From Empedobacter stercoris (GTDB lineage: Bacteria; Bacteroidota; Bacteroidia; Flavobacteriales; Weeksellaceae), in the NCBI RefSeq assembly GCF_965137335.1, contig NZ_CBCRZD010000010.1: a DNA stretch of 64,000 nt. The stretch is one strand, 5' to 3'. The notes under the pieces were generated by a model. The model worked only from the letters and a program-made list of their open reading frames with translations, ran no database searches and was not told the origin of the DNA. Position numbers and translations under genes: made by a program. How positions within the stretch are numbered: position 1 is the first letter of the stretch; each line of letters begins with the position of its first letter. Shown one piece after another: positions 24,518 through 33,323 of the stretch.

Positions 24518-25207
24518 ATGAAAATTGAAATCTGGTCGGATGTTATGTGTCCGTTCTGTTACATCGGAAAAAAACATTTTGAACAAGCTTTAACCCAAAT
24601 TCCTTATCAAGATAAAATTGAGGTGGAATGGAAAAGTTATCAGTTAAATCCTGATTTATCTAAAACTGAAATTACATCTGTTGATGAATACTTAATTCAA
24701 GCAAAAGGAATTTCGCAAGAACAAGTTTCTGCGATGCATAATCAGTTAGCTGAAATGGGAAAACCTGTAGGAATCGACTTTCAACAACAAAATTCTAAGG
24801 TTGTGAATACATTAGATGCTCATCGTTTAATTCATTTTGCGCAGGCAAATGGAAAAGGTTCGGAAGCAGAAGAAAGACTTTTTAAAGCGTATTTTACTGA
24901 AGGTAAAAATGTTGCTGATTATGAAGTTTTGGCTGAATTGGCTGAAGAAATTGGTTTAAATAAAACCGAAGTTCTTGAAATTCTAAATTCTGATGCAAAT
25001 GTTTTTGAAGTTGCTTCTGATGTTTTGGATGCGCGTAATATTGGTGTTTCTGGCGTTCCGTTTTTTGTAATTGACCGTAAATATGCGATTTCTGGAGCGC
25101 AACCTGTCGAGTATTTTGTATCTGCCTTGACGCAGGCTTACGAAAAAGATCATTTGGATAAACCACAAAATGGTGCTTCTTGTGATGTAGACGGAAATTG
25201 TGATTAA
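24518..25207 (+). CDS. DsbA-family oxidoreductase (FrnE-like)
   Basis: A 229-aa thioredoxin-fold protein of the FrnE/2-hydroxychromene isomerase-like DsbA group. The redox motif is CPFC at residues 11-14, right after the first strand, and the cis-proline loop is GVSGVPFFVI. It has no signal peptide, so it acts in the cytoplasm. FrnE of Deinococcus is a disulfide isomerase linked to oxidative stress; other members use polyketide substrates. The tail has two extra Cys (SCDVDGNCD), which could be a second redox or metal site. Single gene with its own terminator. Confidence 0.88.
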   Translation: MKIEIWSDVMCPFCYIGKKHFEQALTQIPYQDKIEVEWKSYQLNPDLSKTEITSVDEYLIQAKGISQEQVSAMHNQLAEMGKPVGIDFQQQNSKVVNTLDAHRLIHFAQANGKGSEAEERLFKAYFTEGKNVADYEVLAELAEEIGLNKTEVLEILNSDANVFEVASDVLDARNIGVSGVPFFVIDRKYAISGAQPVEYFVSALTQAYEKDHLDKPQNGASCDVDGNCD

Positions 25208-25226
25208 ACTTTTTAAAATTAAACAG

Positions 25227-25257
25227 AAAGGACTTCAATTGAAGTCCTTTTTTTTAT
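25227..25257 (+). terminator. Terminator of the DsbA-like gene
   Basis: A palindromic stem AAAGGACTTC/GAAGTCCTTT with an AATT centre, followed by a T-run. It is symmetric and could also end the minus-strand amidase remnant. Confidence 0.85.
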
Positions 25258-25588
25258 ATTGATTGGTAATTTTCTAAATATTGAACGATCTTTTCTGCTA
25301 ATTGATTTTTATAAGTAGTGCTTTGTAATGTTTCGGCATCATGATTGCAAATCCAAAAAATCATTTTCAGTTCTCGTCAAAATCACCTTGATATTTTTTT
25401 TTTGCTGATTCTTGAATTTTTTGTGCCAATTCTAACGAATATTCGCTTTCGGTGATAACGCTGTTTTTTGATCCAACATCATGTCCTCCATGACCAGCAT
25501 CAATTACAAAAGTTTTAGAATTTTGCGCAAATAAAGCTGAAGTTGTGATCAAACCTGCAATCTCAAAAAAATAGATTTTCTTTTTTAT
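25254..25588 (-). pseudogene. N-acetylmuramoyl-L-alanine amidase (Amidase_3), start lost and middle deleted
   Basis: On the minus strand a signal peptide reads KKKIYFFEIAGLITTSALFA, but the expected start codon is ATA (25588-25586). The N-terminal catalytic strand follows (FVIDAGHGGHDVGSKN, with the first zinc His). The frame stops at 25367. Downstream, in another frame, only the amidase tail can be read (NHDAETLQSTTYKNQLAEKI, ending at 25254). About 100 central residues, including the second zinc His, are missing. It is a paralogue of the intact amidase just upstream. Start-codon loss plus internal deletion make function very unlikely. Confidence 0.75.
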
Positions 25589-25671
25589 CGAATAGTGTTT
25601 TAAATTATTTTGAAGATAATCAATTATTTATGAAACAAAAATCTAATTGGATATATCTCTTTTTTAAGATA

Positions 25672-26289
25672 TTAATTCTTCAATGCTTCAAAAATTTTAT
25701 CTGCGATTTTTGGATAATTTTCTTCGTTTGTCAATAGTTTTCGATCTTCAATGTTTGTCAAATATCCAATTTCGATCATCACAATAGGAACTTGAGAATC
25801 ACGTAGTATTTTTGCATTAGACTCTACAATTCCAAGATTTTCGAAACCTAAATTGCTGATGTTATTTCCTATTTTTTCGCCAAGTATTTTAGATTCTTCG
25901 AAAGTAGGATTCAATGGAGAAAGATGAATTTCAGTTCCTTTTTTCGAATCTTTTACATTATAATTTGCGTGAAGAGACAAAACTAAATCTGGTTTGATTT
26001 CGTTAATTAATTTCGTTCGATTGGTATTGATAATTTGTTCATCACCTTTGCGTAGCAAAACAAACTCAATATTTTCGAAAGGATTTTTTTCTTGTATTAC
26101 CGTTGCAATTTTTAAGACAATATCTTTTTCTTGAAATTCTTCTCGTTTTACGCCTGTGTCAGTACCACCGTGACCTGCATCTAATAGAATAATACGTTTT
26201 GGTGAAGTTGTAGTTGAGTCAATAAAATTTGTTTGCGCAAAAAGACCTGTTGTTATCAACAAACAAATGATCTGAATTATTTTTTTCAT
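25672..26289 (-). CDS. N-acetylmuramoyl-L-alanine amidase (Amidase_3)
   Basis: A 205-aa exported zinc amidase that cuts the bond between MurNAc and the stem peptide of peptidoglycan. The signal peptide is residues 1-19 (ending LFAQ). Zinc ligands and catalytic residues are H40 in DAGHGG, E54 in QEKD, H107 in SLHANYN and the catalytic E173 in MIEIGYL. It is a minimal catalytic domain without a binding domain. The start at 26289 is chosen over one 27 nt upstream because it gives a proper signal peptide. A decayed paralogue lies just downstream, so this copy may have taken over. Confidence 0.9.
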   Translation of the reverse strand: MKKIIQIICLLITTGLFAQTNFIDSTTTSPKRIILLDAGHGGTDTGVKREEFQEKDIVLKIATVIQEKNPFENIEFVLLRKGDEQIINTNRTKLINEIKPDLVLSLHANYNVKDSKKGTEIHLSPLNPTFEESKILGEKIGNNISNLGFENLGIVESNAKILRDSQVPIVMIEIGYLTNIEDRKLLTNEENYPKIADKIFEALKN

Positions 26290-26367
26290 GGTTGTTAAGC
26301 TTATTTTGATCAACATTTAGCAAGAATTGTGCATATTTTTCTAAACACATAGTTAAAAAAACATTTT

Positions 26368-27696
26368 TTAAAATAATCCACGCGCTTTAATTTCTAAGTA
26401 TTTATTGATAAGGTTAATAGATAATTCTTTTGGTTCGCAATAAATGGTTAAAATTCCGAATTGATGCAGACGGTTGATGATTAATTCTTTGTCGTAATTA
26501 AATTTTTCTGCAATCGTTTGATCATAAATATCTGTTGTTGTTTTTGCTTTTTGATCATTTAATTTCTTTAATTCCGAATTTTTGAACATTATCAAAACGA
26601 CTACATGTGATTTTTTAATCAATTTCAAATAAGGTAATTGACGTTCTAGTCCATCAATCGTTTCAAAATTGGTGTAAATAAATAGGAGTGAACGTTGCGT
26701 TAATTTTCGTTTGATATAAGCATACAATTGTCCAAAATCACTTTCTAAAAAATCGGTTTGAACATTGTATAATTTTTCCAAAATCAATTGCATTTGATGA
26801 TTTTTTCGATCTGCAACGACATGATCTTGAATTTTTTTGTTGAAAGTAATTAACCCAGCTTTTTCATTTTTTTGGAGTGAAATATTTGCGATGACTAAAC
26901 TCGAATTGATCGAGTAATCTACTAATTTTAAACCATCAAAAGGCATGCGCATTGTTCTTCCCAAATCGATTAACGAATAAACGGGTTGCGATTTTTCTTC
27001 TTGAAATTGGTTGACCATCAATCGATTTGCTTTCGCAGTAGCTTTCCAATTAATCAATCGGTATTCGTCACCAGTTGTATAATTTTTGATGTTTTCGAAT
27101 TCTGTATTGGTTCCAATTTTTCGAATTTTTTTCATTCCAAATTGATTCTGAACTTGAGCAGTTGAATACAACTGAAATTGTTTGAGTTGTAGATAGGAAG
27201 GATAACAAGTGACTGCGATTGGTTTGTTAATTTTTATCTTTTTCTCAATGAAACCAAAAATAGAAATAAAGACATTTGTATTTCCAAATTTATACGAACC
27301 TCTTTCTGTTGGACGAATTTTGAAATCAAATTTGGTGTTCTGACCACTTTTAAATCGTTTTTTCAATTCGAATTCTCTCAATTGCAACTGAAGTGGAAAT
27401 TCTTCTATAATTCTCACATTTAACGAAAATTGATAATTATTTGTAACTGAAAGTTCTAATTCATTTTCATCTCCATTTGAAAATCGTTCCGGATATTTTC
27501 GACTAATTTCTAATGAATTTTTAGGAAGAAAAACCAAAAAAAATTCAAGGATAACGCTCACCATAAATAAGAGTGTTACCATTTTTGCCACCAAGAAAAT
27601 AGGAGGTAAGAAAAAGGCAATCACATAACAAAATGCAACAAAAAATCCCGCATAAAAGAAGCGATTGGTAAGAAATAGGCTTTTGAAAAATTTCAT
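26368..27696 (-). CDS. DUF58 domain protein of the MoxR locus
   Basis: A 442-aa membrane-anchored protein. Two adjacent hydrophobic segments lie at about 12-55. The DUF58 core is visible from about 200, with the hallmark GDEYRLINWKATAK, and is followed by a von Willebrand A-like region (SLIDLGRTMRMPF). DUF58 proteins are partners of MoxR ATPases. Its start overlaps the moxR stop by one base, so translation is coupled. It is the last gene of the operon. Exact biochemical role is not established for the family. Confidence 0.88.
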   Translation of the reverse strand: MKFFKSLFLTNRFFYAGFFVAFCYVIAFFLPPIFLVAKMVTLLFMVSVILEFFLVFLPKNSLEISRKYPERFSNGDENELELSVTNNYQFSLNVRIIEEFPLQLQLREFELKKRFKSGQNTKFDFKIRPTERGSYKFGNTNVFISIFGFIEKKIKINKPIAVTCYPSYLQLKQFQLYSTAQVQNQFGMKKIRKIGTNTEFENIKNYTTGDEYRLINWKATAKANRLMVNQFQEEKSQPVYSLIDLGRTMRMPFDGLKLVDYSINSSLVIANISLQKNEKAGLITFNKKIQDHVVADRKNHQMQLILEKLYNVQTDFLESDFGQLYAYIKRKLTQRSLLFIYTNFETIDGLERQLPYLKLIKKSHVVVLIMFKNSELKKLNDQKAKTTTDIYDQTIAEKFNYDKELIINRLHQFGILTIYCEPKELSINLINKYLEIKARGLF

Positions 27697-28685
27697 TAAC
27701 GAGGAATTTCTACACGATCAATAATTTGCTGAATGATATGTTCAGTTGTAAAACCTTCCATTTCTTTCTCAGGAACCATAACAACGCGATGCCCTAAAAT
27801 TATATGTGCAATTTGTTTGATATCTTCTGGAATTACAAAATCACGTCCATTAACTGCTGCATTTGATTTAGCAGCATCTAAAATGGCAATAGAAGCACGA
27901 GGCGAAGCGCCCATGTATAATGTTTGATCGATTCTGGTTTGATGAACAATCGTTGCAATGTAGGTAATCAATGCATGGTGTACAAAAACAGATTTTATTC
28001 GATCTTGAAAATCAATGATTTCATTGCCAGTAATTACTTTTTCAATTAACGATTCTTTGTCAATATTTTTGCGTTCTTGTTGTTCTTTTAATAATTCAAT
28101 TTCACTTTCAAGTGAAGGATATTTAACATAAATTTTGAACATAAAACGATCCAATTGCGCTTCAGGTAATCGATAAGTTCCTTCTTGTTCGATTGGATTT
28201 TGTGTTGCAAAAACTAAAAAAGGTGATTGTAATGGGTAAGTTATACCATCTACAGTGACTTGTCTTTCTGACATCGATTCGAATAAAGCGGCTTGCGTTT
28301 TTGCAGGAGAACGGTTGATTTCATCAATTAAGATAATATTCGAAAAAATAGGACCTTGTTTGAATTCAAATTCATTGATTTTTGAGTTAAGGATAGACGT
28401 TCCAATCACATCAGAAGGCATTAAATCTGGTGTAAACTGTATTCTACTAAAACCAGAATCGATGGTTTTTGCCAATAATTTTGCCATCATTGTTTTGGCT
28501 ACTCCAGGTAAACCTTCTATCAATGAATGTCCGTTCGATAATAAAGCCAAAATCAATTGATCAATCACATCGTCTTGTCCAACGATTACTTTTTTCAATT
28601 CATTTTTTACAGCTTGCATTTTATGTTGTACATCCGAAAAATCAATTCTATTTTCGAATGGTTGATAAGTATTTTCGTAGTTCAT
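27696..28685 (-). CDS. MoxR-family AAA+ ATPase
   Basis: A 329-aa AAA+ ATPase. Walker A is GLPGVAKT (58-65), Walker B IILIDEINR (118-126), and sensor 1 is FATQNPIEQEGTYRLPEAQ, typical of MoxR. The C-terminal lid includes GASPRAS. MoxR ATPases act as chaperones that remodel or activate partner proteins carrying von Willebrand A-type domains; here the DUF58 protein encoded next is the obvious partner. It overlaps both neighbours by single bases, so stoichiometric production is likely. Confidence 0.95.
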   Translation of the reverse strand: MNYENTYQPFENRIDFSDVQHKMQAVKNELKKVIVGQDDVIDQLILALLSNGHSLIEGLPGVAKTMMAKLLAKTIDSGFSRIQFTPDLMPSDVIGTSILNSKINEFEFKQGPIFSNIILIDEINRSPAKTQAALFESMSERQVTVDGITYPLQSPFLVFATQNPIEQEGTYRLPEAQLDRFMFKIYVKYPSLESEIELLKEQQERKNIDKESLIEKVITGNEIIDFQDRIKSVFVHHALITYIATIVHQTRIDQTLYMGASPRASIAILDAAKSNAAVNGRDFVIPEDIKQIAHIILGHRVVMVPEKEMEGFTTEHIIQQIIDRVEIPR

Positions 28686-29917
28686 TAGATATTTGCTTTT
28701 TGTTTATAGTTTTCGATGATTTGATACACAACTTTCAGGTCGTGTTCATTCGGTTGATTTTTCTGGGAAATATTTTTTAGAATTGTAAAATTTTCAAGGC
28801 ATTCCTCTTGACTTAAATTTGCTTTTTGTGCGACAAGTTCGATGAATTGTTTATTGGTAATATCATCTGTATCAATTAAAAATGTTTTTCTCAATTTATA
28901 TAAAAAATAGTCAATTTTCTTTGAAATAATGTCTTTTACTTCACCATTTTCTTGGTACAAAGAAGAAATTGTTTTGGCAAATTCCACGGTATGGTTTTCT
29001 TCTTTTGTGTAGATTGGAATAATACGTTGTTCGCGTTTACTTCTAAAAATAAGGAAGAGAAAAAGTAAAATCAATAAAGTTGTCCAAGCTGCTTTTAATG
29101 CAGGTTCTGCCATAATAAATCGCATCATCGAAGAACTTCCTGCATAGGTTTTTGAGGTATTATACCAAAAAATAGTTTTTCCATTTAAGGGTTCTAAAAC
29201 CGATTTTGCATAAAAATAATTATCTTCATTCAGTAAATAATAATTCGAAAAGTAAAGAGGTTCAGCATGATATAAATAAAAACCTTTATAAGATTCAGGT
29301 TTTATTTTCAGGTAATTTGGATAAGTCTTATTTTCATACGTAATAGTTCCAATAACTTCAGAATCAGTTGTGATTTCACTAAAATAATGATGATCAACTT
29401 CTTTTTTCTTCTTTATTTTAAATGTTTTGTCCGTTTTAAGTTCAAAATCATTTTTAATGATTTGCGTTTTGTTGTATAGTAAATCTTCTTCGATAACAGT
29501 AGAATCCGCATATACAGTGTCAAAAACGATTGCATCATCCAAACCATTCGTATCGTCTCCAAAATTATCGTAATAATCTGCGATGAATACAATACCACCA
29601 TTTCTGGCAATATTACTTAATAGATTTTTTGCAACAGTATCGAAATAAACTTCTGAGCCGATGACAACAACTGCATAATCTTTTGCCTTTTTAGGGTCGA
29701 TTTTTAGTTCAGATAGCTTTTCTAAATCATGTACTTTTCCTTTTGATAAATTACCAATTTCTTCGTGCATTACATATAATCCGTAAGGATCTTTACTGTT
29801 TTGAACAAGATTTACTTTCCACGATTTAGGTAAATCGTAGCGAAGTTTTTGCATTGAAAAAGCAATAAATCCAATCAATAAAACAACGCCAAATAGAATG
29901 CTTAATTTTTTCTTCAT
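28685..29917 (-). CDS. DUF4350 domain membrane protein
   Basis: A 410-aa protein with an N-terminal membrane anchor (5-21), a periplasmic domain of about 250 residues with the DUF4350 pattern (a GATase-like fold; DPYGLYVMHE at 43-52 and IARNGGIVFIADYYDNF), and a second helix near 276-294 (TTLLILLFLFLIF). A basic C-terminal cytoplasmic tail follows. It overlaps the upstream gene by 4 nt and moxR by 1 nt. DUF4350 proteins are regular members of MoxR loci in Bacteroidota and Actinobacteria; function is unknown. The family call rests on the locus and topology. Confidence 0.82.
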   Translation of the reverse strand: MKKKLSILFGVVLLIGFIAFSMQKLRYDLPKSWKVNLVQNSKDPYGLYVMHEEIGNLSKGKVHDLEKLSELKIDPKKAKDYAVVVIGSEVYFDTVAKNLLSNIARNGGIVFIADYYDNFGDDTNGLDDAIVFDTVYADSTVIEEDLLYNKTQIIKNDFELKTDKTFKIKKKKEVDHHYFSEITTDSEVIGTITYENKTYPNYLKIKPESYKGFYLYHAEPLYFSNYYLLNEDNYFYAKSVLEPLNGKTIFWYNTSKTYAGSSSMMRFIMAEPALKAAWTTLLILLFLFLIFRSKREQRIIPIYTKEENHTVEFAKTISSLYQENGEVKDIISKKIDYFLYKLRKTFLIDTDDITNKQFIELVAQKANLSQEECLENFTILKNISQKNQPNEHDLKVVYQIIENYKQKANI

Positions 29918-30576
29918 GAGGCTAAATATTGATTAAATTGATTAAAAATTGATTTGAATTCAGTGTATTTATTCGCATCTAATTGAAATTCTCCGAACCA
30001 AACTTGATTAAAAATTCTTGTATTTTGACTGAATGTACGTTGAGCTTTTTCGTCTTTAATTTGATTGATAAATTGTTGATTGGTTTTTTTAGGATTCCAT
30101 TCAATCCAACCTTTTTTATCTAAATTTTGTAAGTTTTGATAATGTAAATAACGAATTGCTAAAGCGTAATTTTCTTCATTTTCTGCTTTGTTGATTAACG
30201 AATCAAGGTTAACATTAACCAAATTCTCTTCTATAAGATCAAAATCAGATTCATCGTATAAATTTTTAGCATTTTTTTTCATGATTCCACCATTTTTGTA
30301 AACACGGAAAGCTATGAAAATTAGGGATAAACCAATTGTGAAATAAAAAATTATTTCCCAAGGTAAGTAAGTTAGAAATTGCATGATTCCTTCGAATAAT
30401 TTTGTAAAAAATCCAGGTTCAAATTCTTTTTCAGGTTTTGGAACATCATTATAATCAAAATCTTTTCCAGTATATTTTTCTTTAAATGCTTTAAATTCTG
30501 CAGTTTTTTCTTGTGCGAAAATGAAAAGTTGAACGAATAATAGTGAAATTGTCAAAAATAATTTAAACTGTTTCAT
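29914..30576 (-). CDS. DUF4129-type membrane protein of the MoxR locus
   Basis: A 220-aa protein with a signal peptide (1-22, MKQFKLFLTISLL...FAQ), a short periplasmic stretch, one membrane helix (about 76-95) and a cytoplasmic helical C-terminal domain rich in Asn, Gln and Trp, as in DUF4129. The start at 30576 overlaps the SpoIIM gene by 14 nt; a start 78 nt upstream would destroy the signal peptide. It overlaps the DUF4350 gene by 4 nt. Position and topology support the assignment more than sequence motifs do. Confidence 0.75.
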   Translation of the reverse strand: MKQFKLFLTISLLFVQLFIFAQEKTAEFKAFKEKYTGKDFDYNDVPKPEKEFEPGFFTKLFEGIMQFLTYLPWEIIFYFTIGLSLIFIAFRVYKNGGIMKKNAKNLYDESDFDLIEENLVNVNLDSLINKAENEENYALAIRYLHYQNLQNLDKKGWIEWNPKKTNQQFINQIKDEKAQRTFSQNTRIFNQVWFGEFQLDANKYTEFKSIFNQFNQYLAS

Positions 30577-31558
30577 TCGATTCCAAAATTTGATTAAACA
30601 ATTTCGTTTTTTGTCTATTTTTTTGAATAGGAAAAATGATGTAATACCACACAATTAGACATAAAGAAAGCAGGATAACAGCAAGGCTAATAAAAATATT
30701 AACATCGTATAAACGTGTAATAAATCCTTCGATAAAACCAGCAAGAATAAACATTGGAACTGTACTTAAAAGAATCATAACAGCTTCTTTTGCTTTGATA
30801 ATCAGCGATTTTTTTCGGGATAACGTTTTAGGAAACATAAATCCATTTCCTAACATAAGTCCACATGCTCCGGCGATAATAATCACAGAAATTTCGATTG
30901 TTCCATGCATCCAAATTGCTGTCATCGCTTTACCAAGAACACCTTCTTTGAAAAACATATAATGAAAAGCGCCTAACATAATTCCGTTCGAAAATAGAAT
31001 ATATCCTGAGCCAATACTGAAAAATAAACCTAAGGTAAAAGCTAAAAATGCAACACGAATATTGTTTATGGTAATTGCTAAAGAAGAACCCGTTTGGCTT
31101 CCCGATTTATAAATTGCTGCCGGATCACCTTTTTTGATGTTCATTAAGGTTTCGTCCACGTATTGATTTCCTAAAATTAAGCGTGTAAAATCGGGATCAA
31201 AATGTGAAGATAGAATTCCAATTAAAACTGCTAAAGCAAAGATCAGGAAAGAATATAACAACATTTTATGGTTTTTATACACCACATTTGGGACATCTTC
31301 TTTAAAAAATTGTACAAATTGATTGCTTGATGTTCGTTGATCTTTGTAAACTGATTGATGTGCAAACAAGGCTAATTCGTTCAAATAATCCTTCGTCTTA
31401 CTTTTTGGATAATAAGTTTGAGCAAACGCCAAATCATTTGTAATTTCGATGTAATTTTTTGCTAAAACATCTGGATGAACTTCAATTTTATTTTTTAAAT
31501 TATGTTCAATATCAGACCATTTAGCCTTATTTTTATCAATAAAATGCGCTTCTCTCAT
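30563..31558 (-). CDS. Stage II sporulation protein M-like (SpoIIM) membrane protein
   Basis: A 331-aa integral membrane protein. An acidic and polar cytoplasmic N-terminal part (1-100) precedes five or six membrane helices. The SpoIIM domain features are seen in the NNIRVAFLAFTLG stretch and IWMHGTIEISVIIIAGACGL. In Bacillus SpoIIM helps remove peptidoglycan during engulfment, but this organism group does not sporulate, and here the protein belongs to the MoxR locus. It is the first gene of the operon, with its -7 element overlapping the start of the divergent RDD gene. Confidence 0.88.
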   Translation of the reverse strand: MREAHFIDKNKAKWSDIEHNLKNKIEVHPDVLAKNYIEITNDLAFAQTYYPKSKTKDYLNELALFAHQSVYKDQRTSSNQFVQFFKEDVPNVVYKNHKMLLYSFLIFALAVLIGILSSHFDPDFTRLILGNQYVDETLMNIKKGDPAAIYKSGSQTGSSLAITINNIRVAFLAFTLGLFFSIGSGYILFSNGIMLGAFHYMFFKEGVLGKAMTAIWMHGTIEISVIIIAGACGLMLGNGFMFPKTLSRKKSLIIKAKEAVMILLSTVPMFILAGFIEGFITRLYDVNIFISLAVILLSLCLIVWYYIIFPIQKNRQKTKLFNQILESNETV

Positions 31559-31580
31559 TGTAGAGTAGTTGTTAGTGAAT

Positions 31581-31588
31581 CAAATATA
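31581..31588 (-). promoter_or_regulatory. -7 promoter element of the MoxR operon
   Basis: TATATTTG on the minus strand fits TAnnTTTG, 22 nt before the SpoIIM ATG. Its first base is the A of the divergent RDD start codon, so the two genes' expression signals overlap. Confidence 0.55.
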
Positions 31589-32310
31589 TGAATAAACTTT
31601 TAGTCAATACACCTCAAAACGTGCAAATCGCTTACAATATTGCACCTATCGGAAAACGATTGCTGGCGTATATTATCGATATGATTATTCGTATCATATT
31701 GGTGTATGCATTGGCTTATTTTTCTGATTTTATACCTAACAGAGATGAATGGTTTCTGATGGGGATTTATAGTGTGAATGGATTTATATTTTTGCTGTAT
31801 CCATTGATTTTAGAGATTTTGATGAAAGGTCAAACGATTGGAAAATGGTTGATGAAAATTCGCGTGATTCGGATAGATGGAAACCGAGCGAATAATTTTG
31901 ATTATTTTTTACGTTGGGTAATTGGTATAGTTGAGTTGTTTTTATTTGGTGGATTTATCGCGTTAATTGCAATGATTGTTAATAAAAAAGGTCAACGTTT
32001 AGGCGATATTGTGGCGAATACTTGTTTAATTGATTTGAACCCGAAATTAGATTTGTCTCAAACCATTTTTGCCGAAGTTTCAGAATCGTATAAGATTCGT
32101 TTTCCAGAGGTTTATCGTTTATCGGATCGTGATATTAATATTGTAAAAGAAAATTTTACGTCTGCTTTGGAGAATAATAATTATGATATTCTACTAAAAT
32201 TAACTCGAAAATTAGAGGAAATCATGGAAGTAAAAAGTGATGGTTTAGGAAATATTGATTTTATACAAGTTGTGATTCAAGATCATTATCATTACCACAA
32301 AGACAAGTAA
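31588..32310 (+). CDS. RDD-family membrane protein
   Basis: A 240-aa protein with the RDD domain: GKRLLAYIIDMIIR (with the R and D after which the family is named), three membrane helices within residues 25-135, and GQTIGKWLMKIRVIR between them. The C-terminal 90 residues are cytoplasmic and polar. RDD genes are standard neighbours of SpoIIM and MoxR genes; some RDD proteins act as Na+/H+ antiporters but no transport can be inferred here. It is divergent from the operon with only 29 nt between start codons. Confidence 0.88.
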   Translation: MNKLLVNTPQNVQIAYNIAPIGKRLLAYIIDMIIRIILVYALAYFSDFIPNRDEWFLMGIYSVNGFIFLLYPLILEILMKGQTIGKWLMKIRVIRIDGNRANNFDYFLRWVIGIVELFLFGGFIALIAMIVNKKGQRLGDIVANTCLIDLNPKLDLSQTIFAEVSESYKIRFPEVYRLSDRDINIVKENFTSALENNNYDILLKLTRKLEEIMEVKSDGLGNIDFIQVVIQDHYHYHKDK

Positions 32311-32314
32311 ACAG

Positions 32315-32322
32315 TATCTTTG
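32315..32322 (+). promoter_or_regulatory. -7 promoter element of the YchJ-like gene
   Basis: TATCTTTG, 17 nt before the ATG, just after the RDD stop. Confidence 0.6.
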
Positions 32323-32339
32323 CACAAAATTTAGAAGAA

Positions 32340-32711
32340 ATGAATTGTCCTTGTTGTTCAGGAAAAGAATATAAAAACTGTTGCGAACCGTTTCATTTAA
32401 ACAATGATGTTCCAAAAACGCCAGAGGAATTGATGCGTTCTCGTTATTCAGCTTTTTCAAAAGTTATGCCTAAATATTTGGTTGATACGACGCACGAATC
32501 TACCCGAAAAAATAATGATTTTAGTGATATCGAAGATTGGGCAAAATCAAATAAATGGTTGAAGTTAGAAATTGTTTTTGCAAATGCCGATAAAGTTCGT
32601 TTTAGAGCTTATTATCAAGATAAACAAGGGGAAATCTATGAGCATGACGAGCTTTCTACATTTGTGCAAGAAAATGGCAAATGGTTTTATGTAGATGGAG
32701 AGTTTTATTAA
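32340..32711 (+). CDS. YchJ-family (UPF0225) protein with Cys-rich N-terminus
   Basis: A 123-aa protein. The N-terminus CPCCSGKEYKNCC is a SEC-C-like zinc motif, and the middle carries ELMRSRYSAF, the family signature. The C-terminal half has an NTF2-like fold pattern. UPF0225 proteins have no established function. It has its own promoter element and a small terminator shared with the convergent secreted hypothetical. Confidence 0.88.
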   Translation: MNCPCCSGKEYKNCCEPFHLNNDVPKTPEELMRSRYSAFSKVMPKYLVDTTHESTRKNNDFSDIEDWAKSNKWLKLEIVFANADKVRFRAYYQDKQGEIYEHDELSTFVQENGKWFYVDGEFY

Positions 32712-32716
32712 ATAAT

Positions 32717-32739
32717 AAAGCCTCTGATAAAGAGGTTTT
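32717..32739. terminator. Small bidirectional terminator
   Basis: Stem AAAGCCTCT/AGAGGTTTT with a 5-nt loop between convergent genes; short, so moderate support. Confidence 0.6.
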
Positions 32740-32742
32740 AAG

Positions 32743-33309
32743 TTATAGTGTTGAGTTGTTATAACGTGTTAAAATATCCAATAAATCAATATCATCCATG
32801 CGTTGATTTTCAATTTCCTTTAATAATTCAGGATGGTCTGCAATCGCTTTACTAAGTTGGTTTTTACGATGATTAAACATGCCCAAAGGAAAAACTTCAT
32901 TTTTTTCATTAACTAAATAATCATGGTAGCTTATCGAGCCATCCATCGGATGTTGAGAAATTCTTTGATACCATTTTATTTTTCCATCATAAACTAAAAC
33001 TTTCAATTGATTTCCATCGTTTACATAAGTCACTTTACGATCATATAAGTTAGTGAAAGATAAAGATTTGATATCTTTTGCTTTAATTTTTGCTGTTTTC
33101 TTCTTGTTGTCATCAACTAAGATGGATTTTTTATAAAAACTGGCATCGTTAATAAGTTTTTTATTAAATAGATTGACAATTACCATCATTTTTGATTGGA
33201 TTGTATCATTATTCATCTTCACTAATTCTACATCTACATACCTTTTTTGAGCGTAAGTAAAGCTTGAAATAATCAAGAATAATACAGCAAATAGTTTTTG
33301 TTTATTCAT
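32743..33309 (-). CDS. Secreted hypothetical protein
   Basis: A 188-aa protein with a clear signal peptide (1-20, ending TYAQ). The mature part alternates short beta strands with Lys/Asn-rich loops, and includes KAKDIKSLSF, a pattern seen in small Bacteroidota surface or periplasmic proteins of unknown role. No catalytic motif or lipobox is visible. It follows the ABC-F gene by 14 nt on the same strand and may be co-transcribed with it. Confidence 0.7.
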   Translation of the reverse strand: MNKQKLFAVLFLIISSFTYAQKRYVDVELVKMNNDTIQSKMMVIVNLFNKKLINDASFYKKSILVDDNKKKTAKIKAKDIKSLSFTNLYDRKVTYVNDGNQLKVLVYDGKIKWYQRISQHPMDGSISYHDYLVNEKNEVFPLGMFNHRKNQLSKAIADHPELLKEIENQRMDDIDLLDILTRYNNSTL

Positions 33310-33323
33310 ATTTTGAAAAGTGT

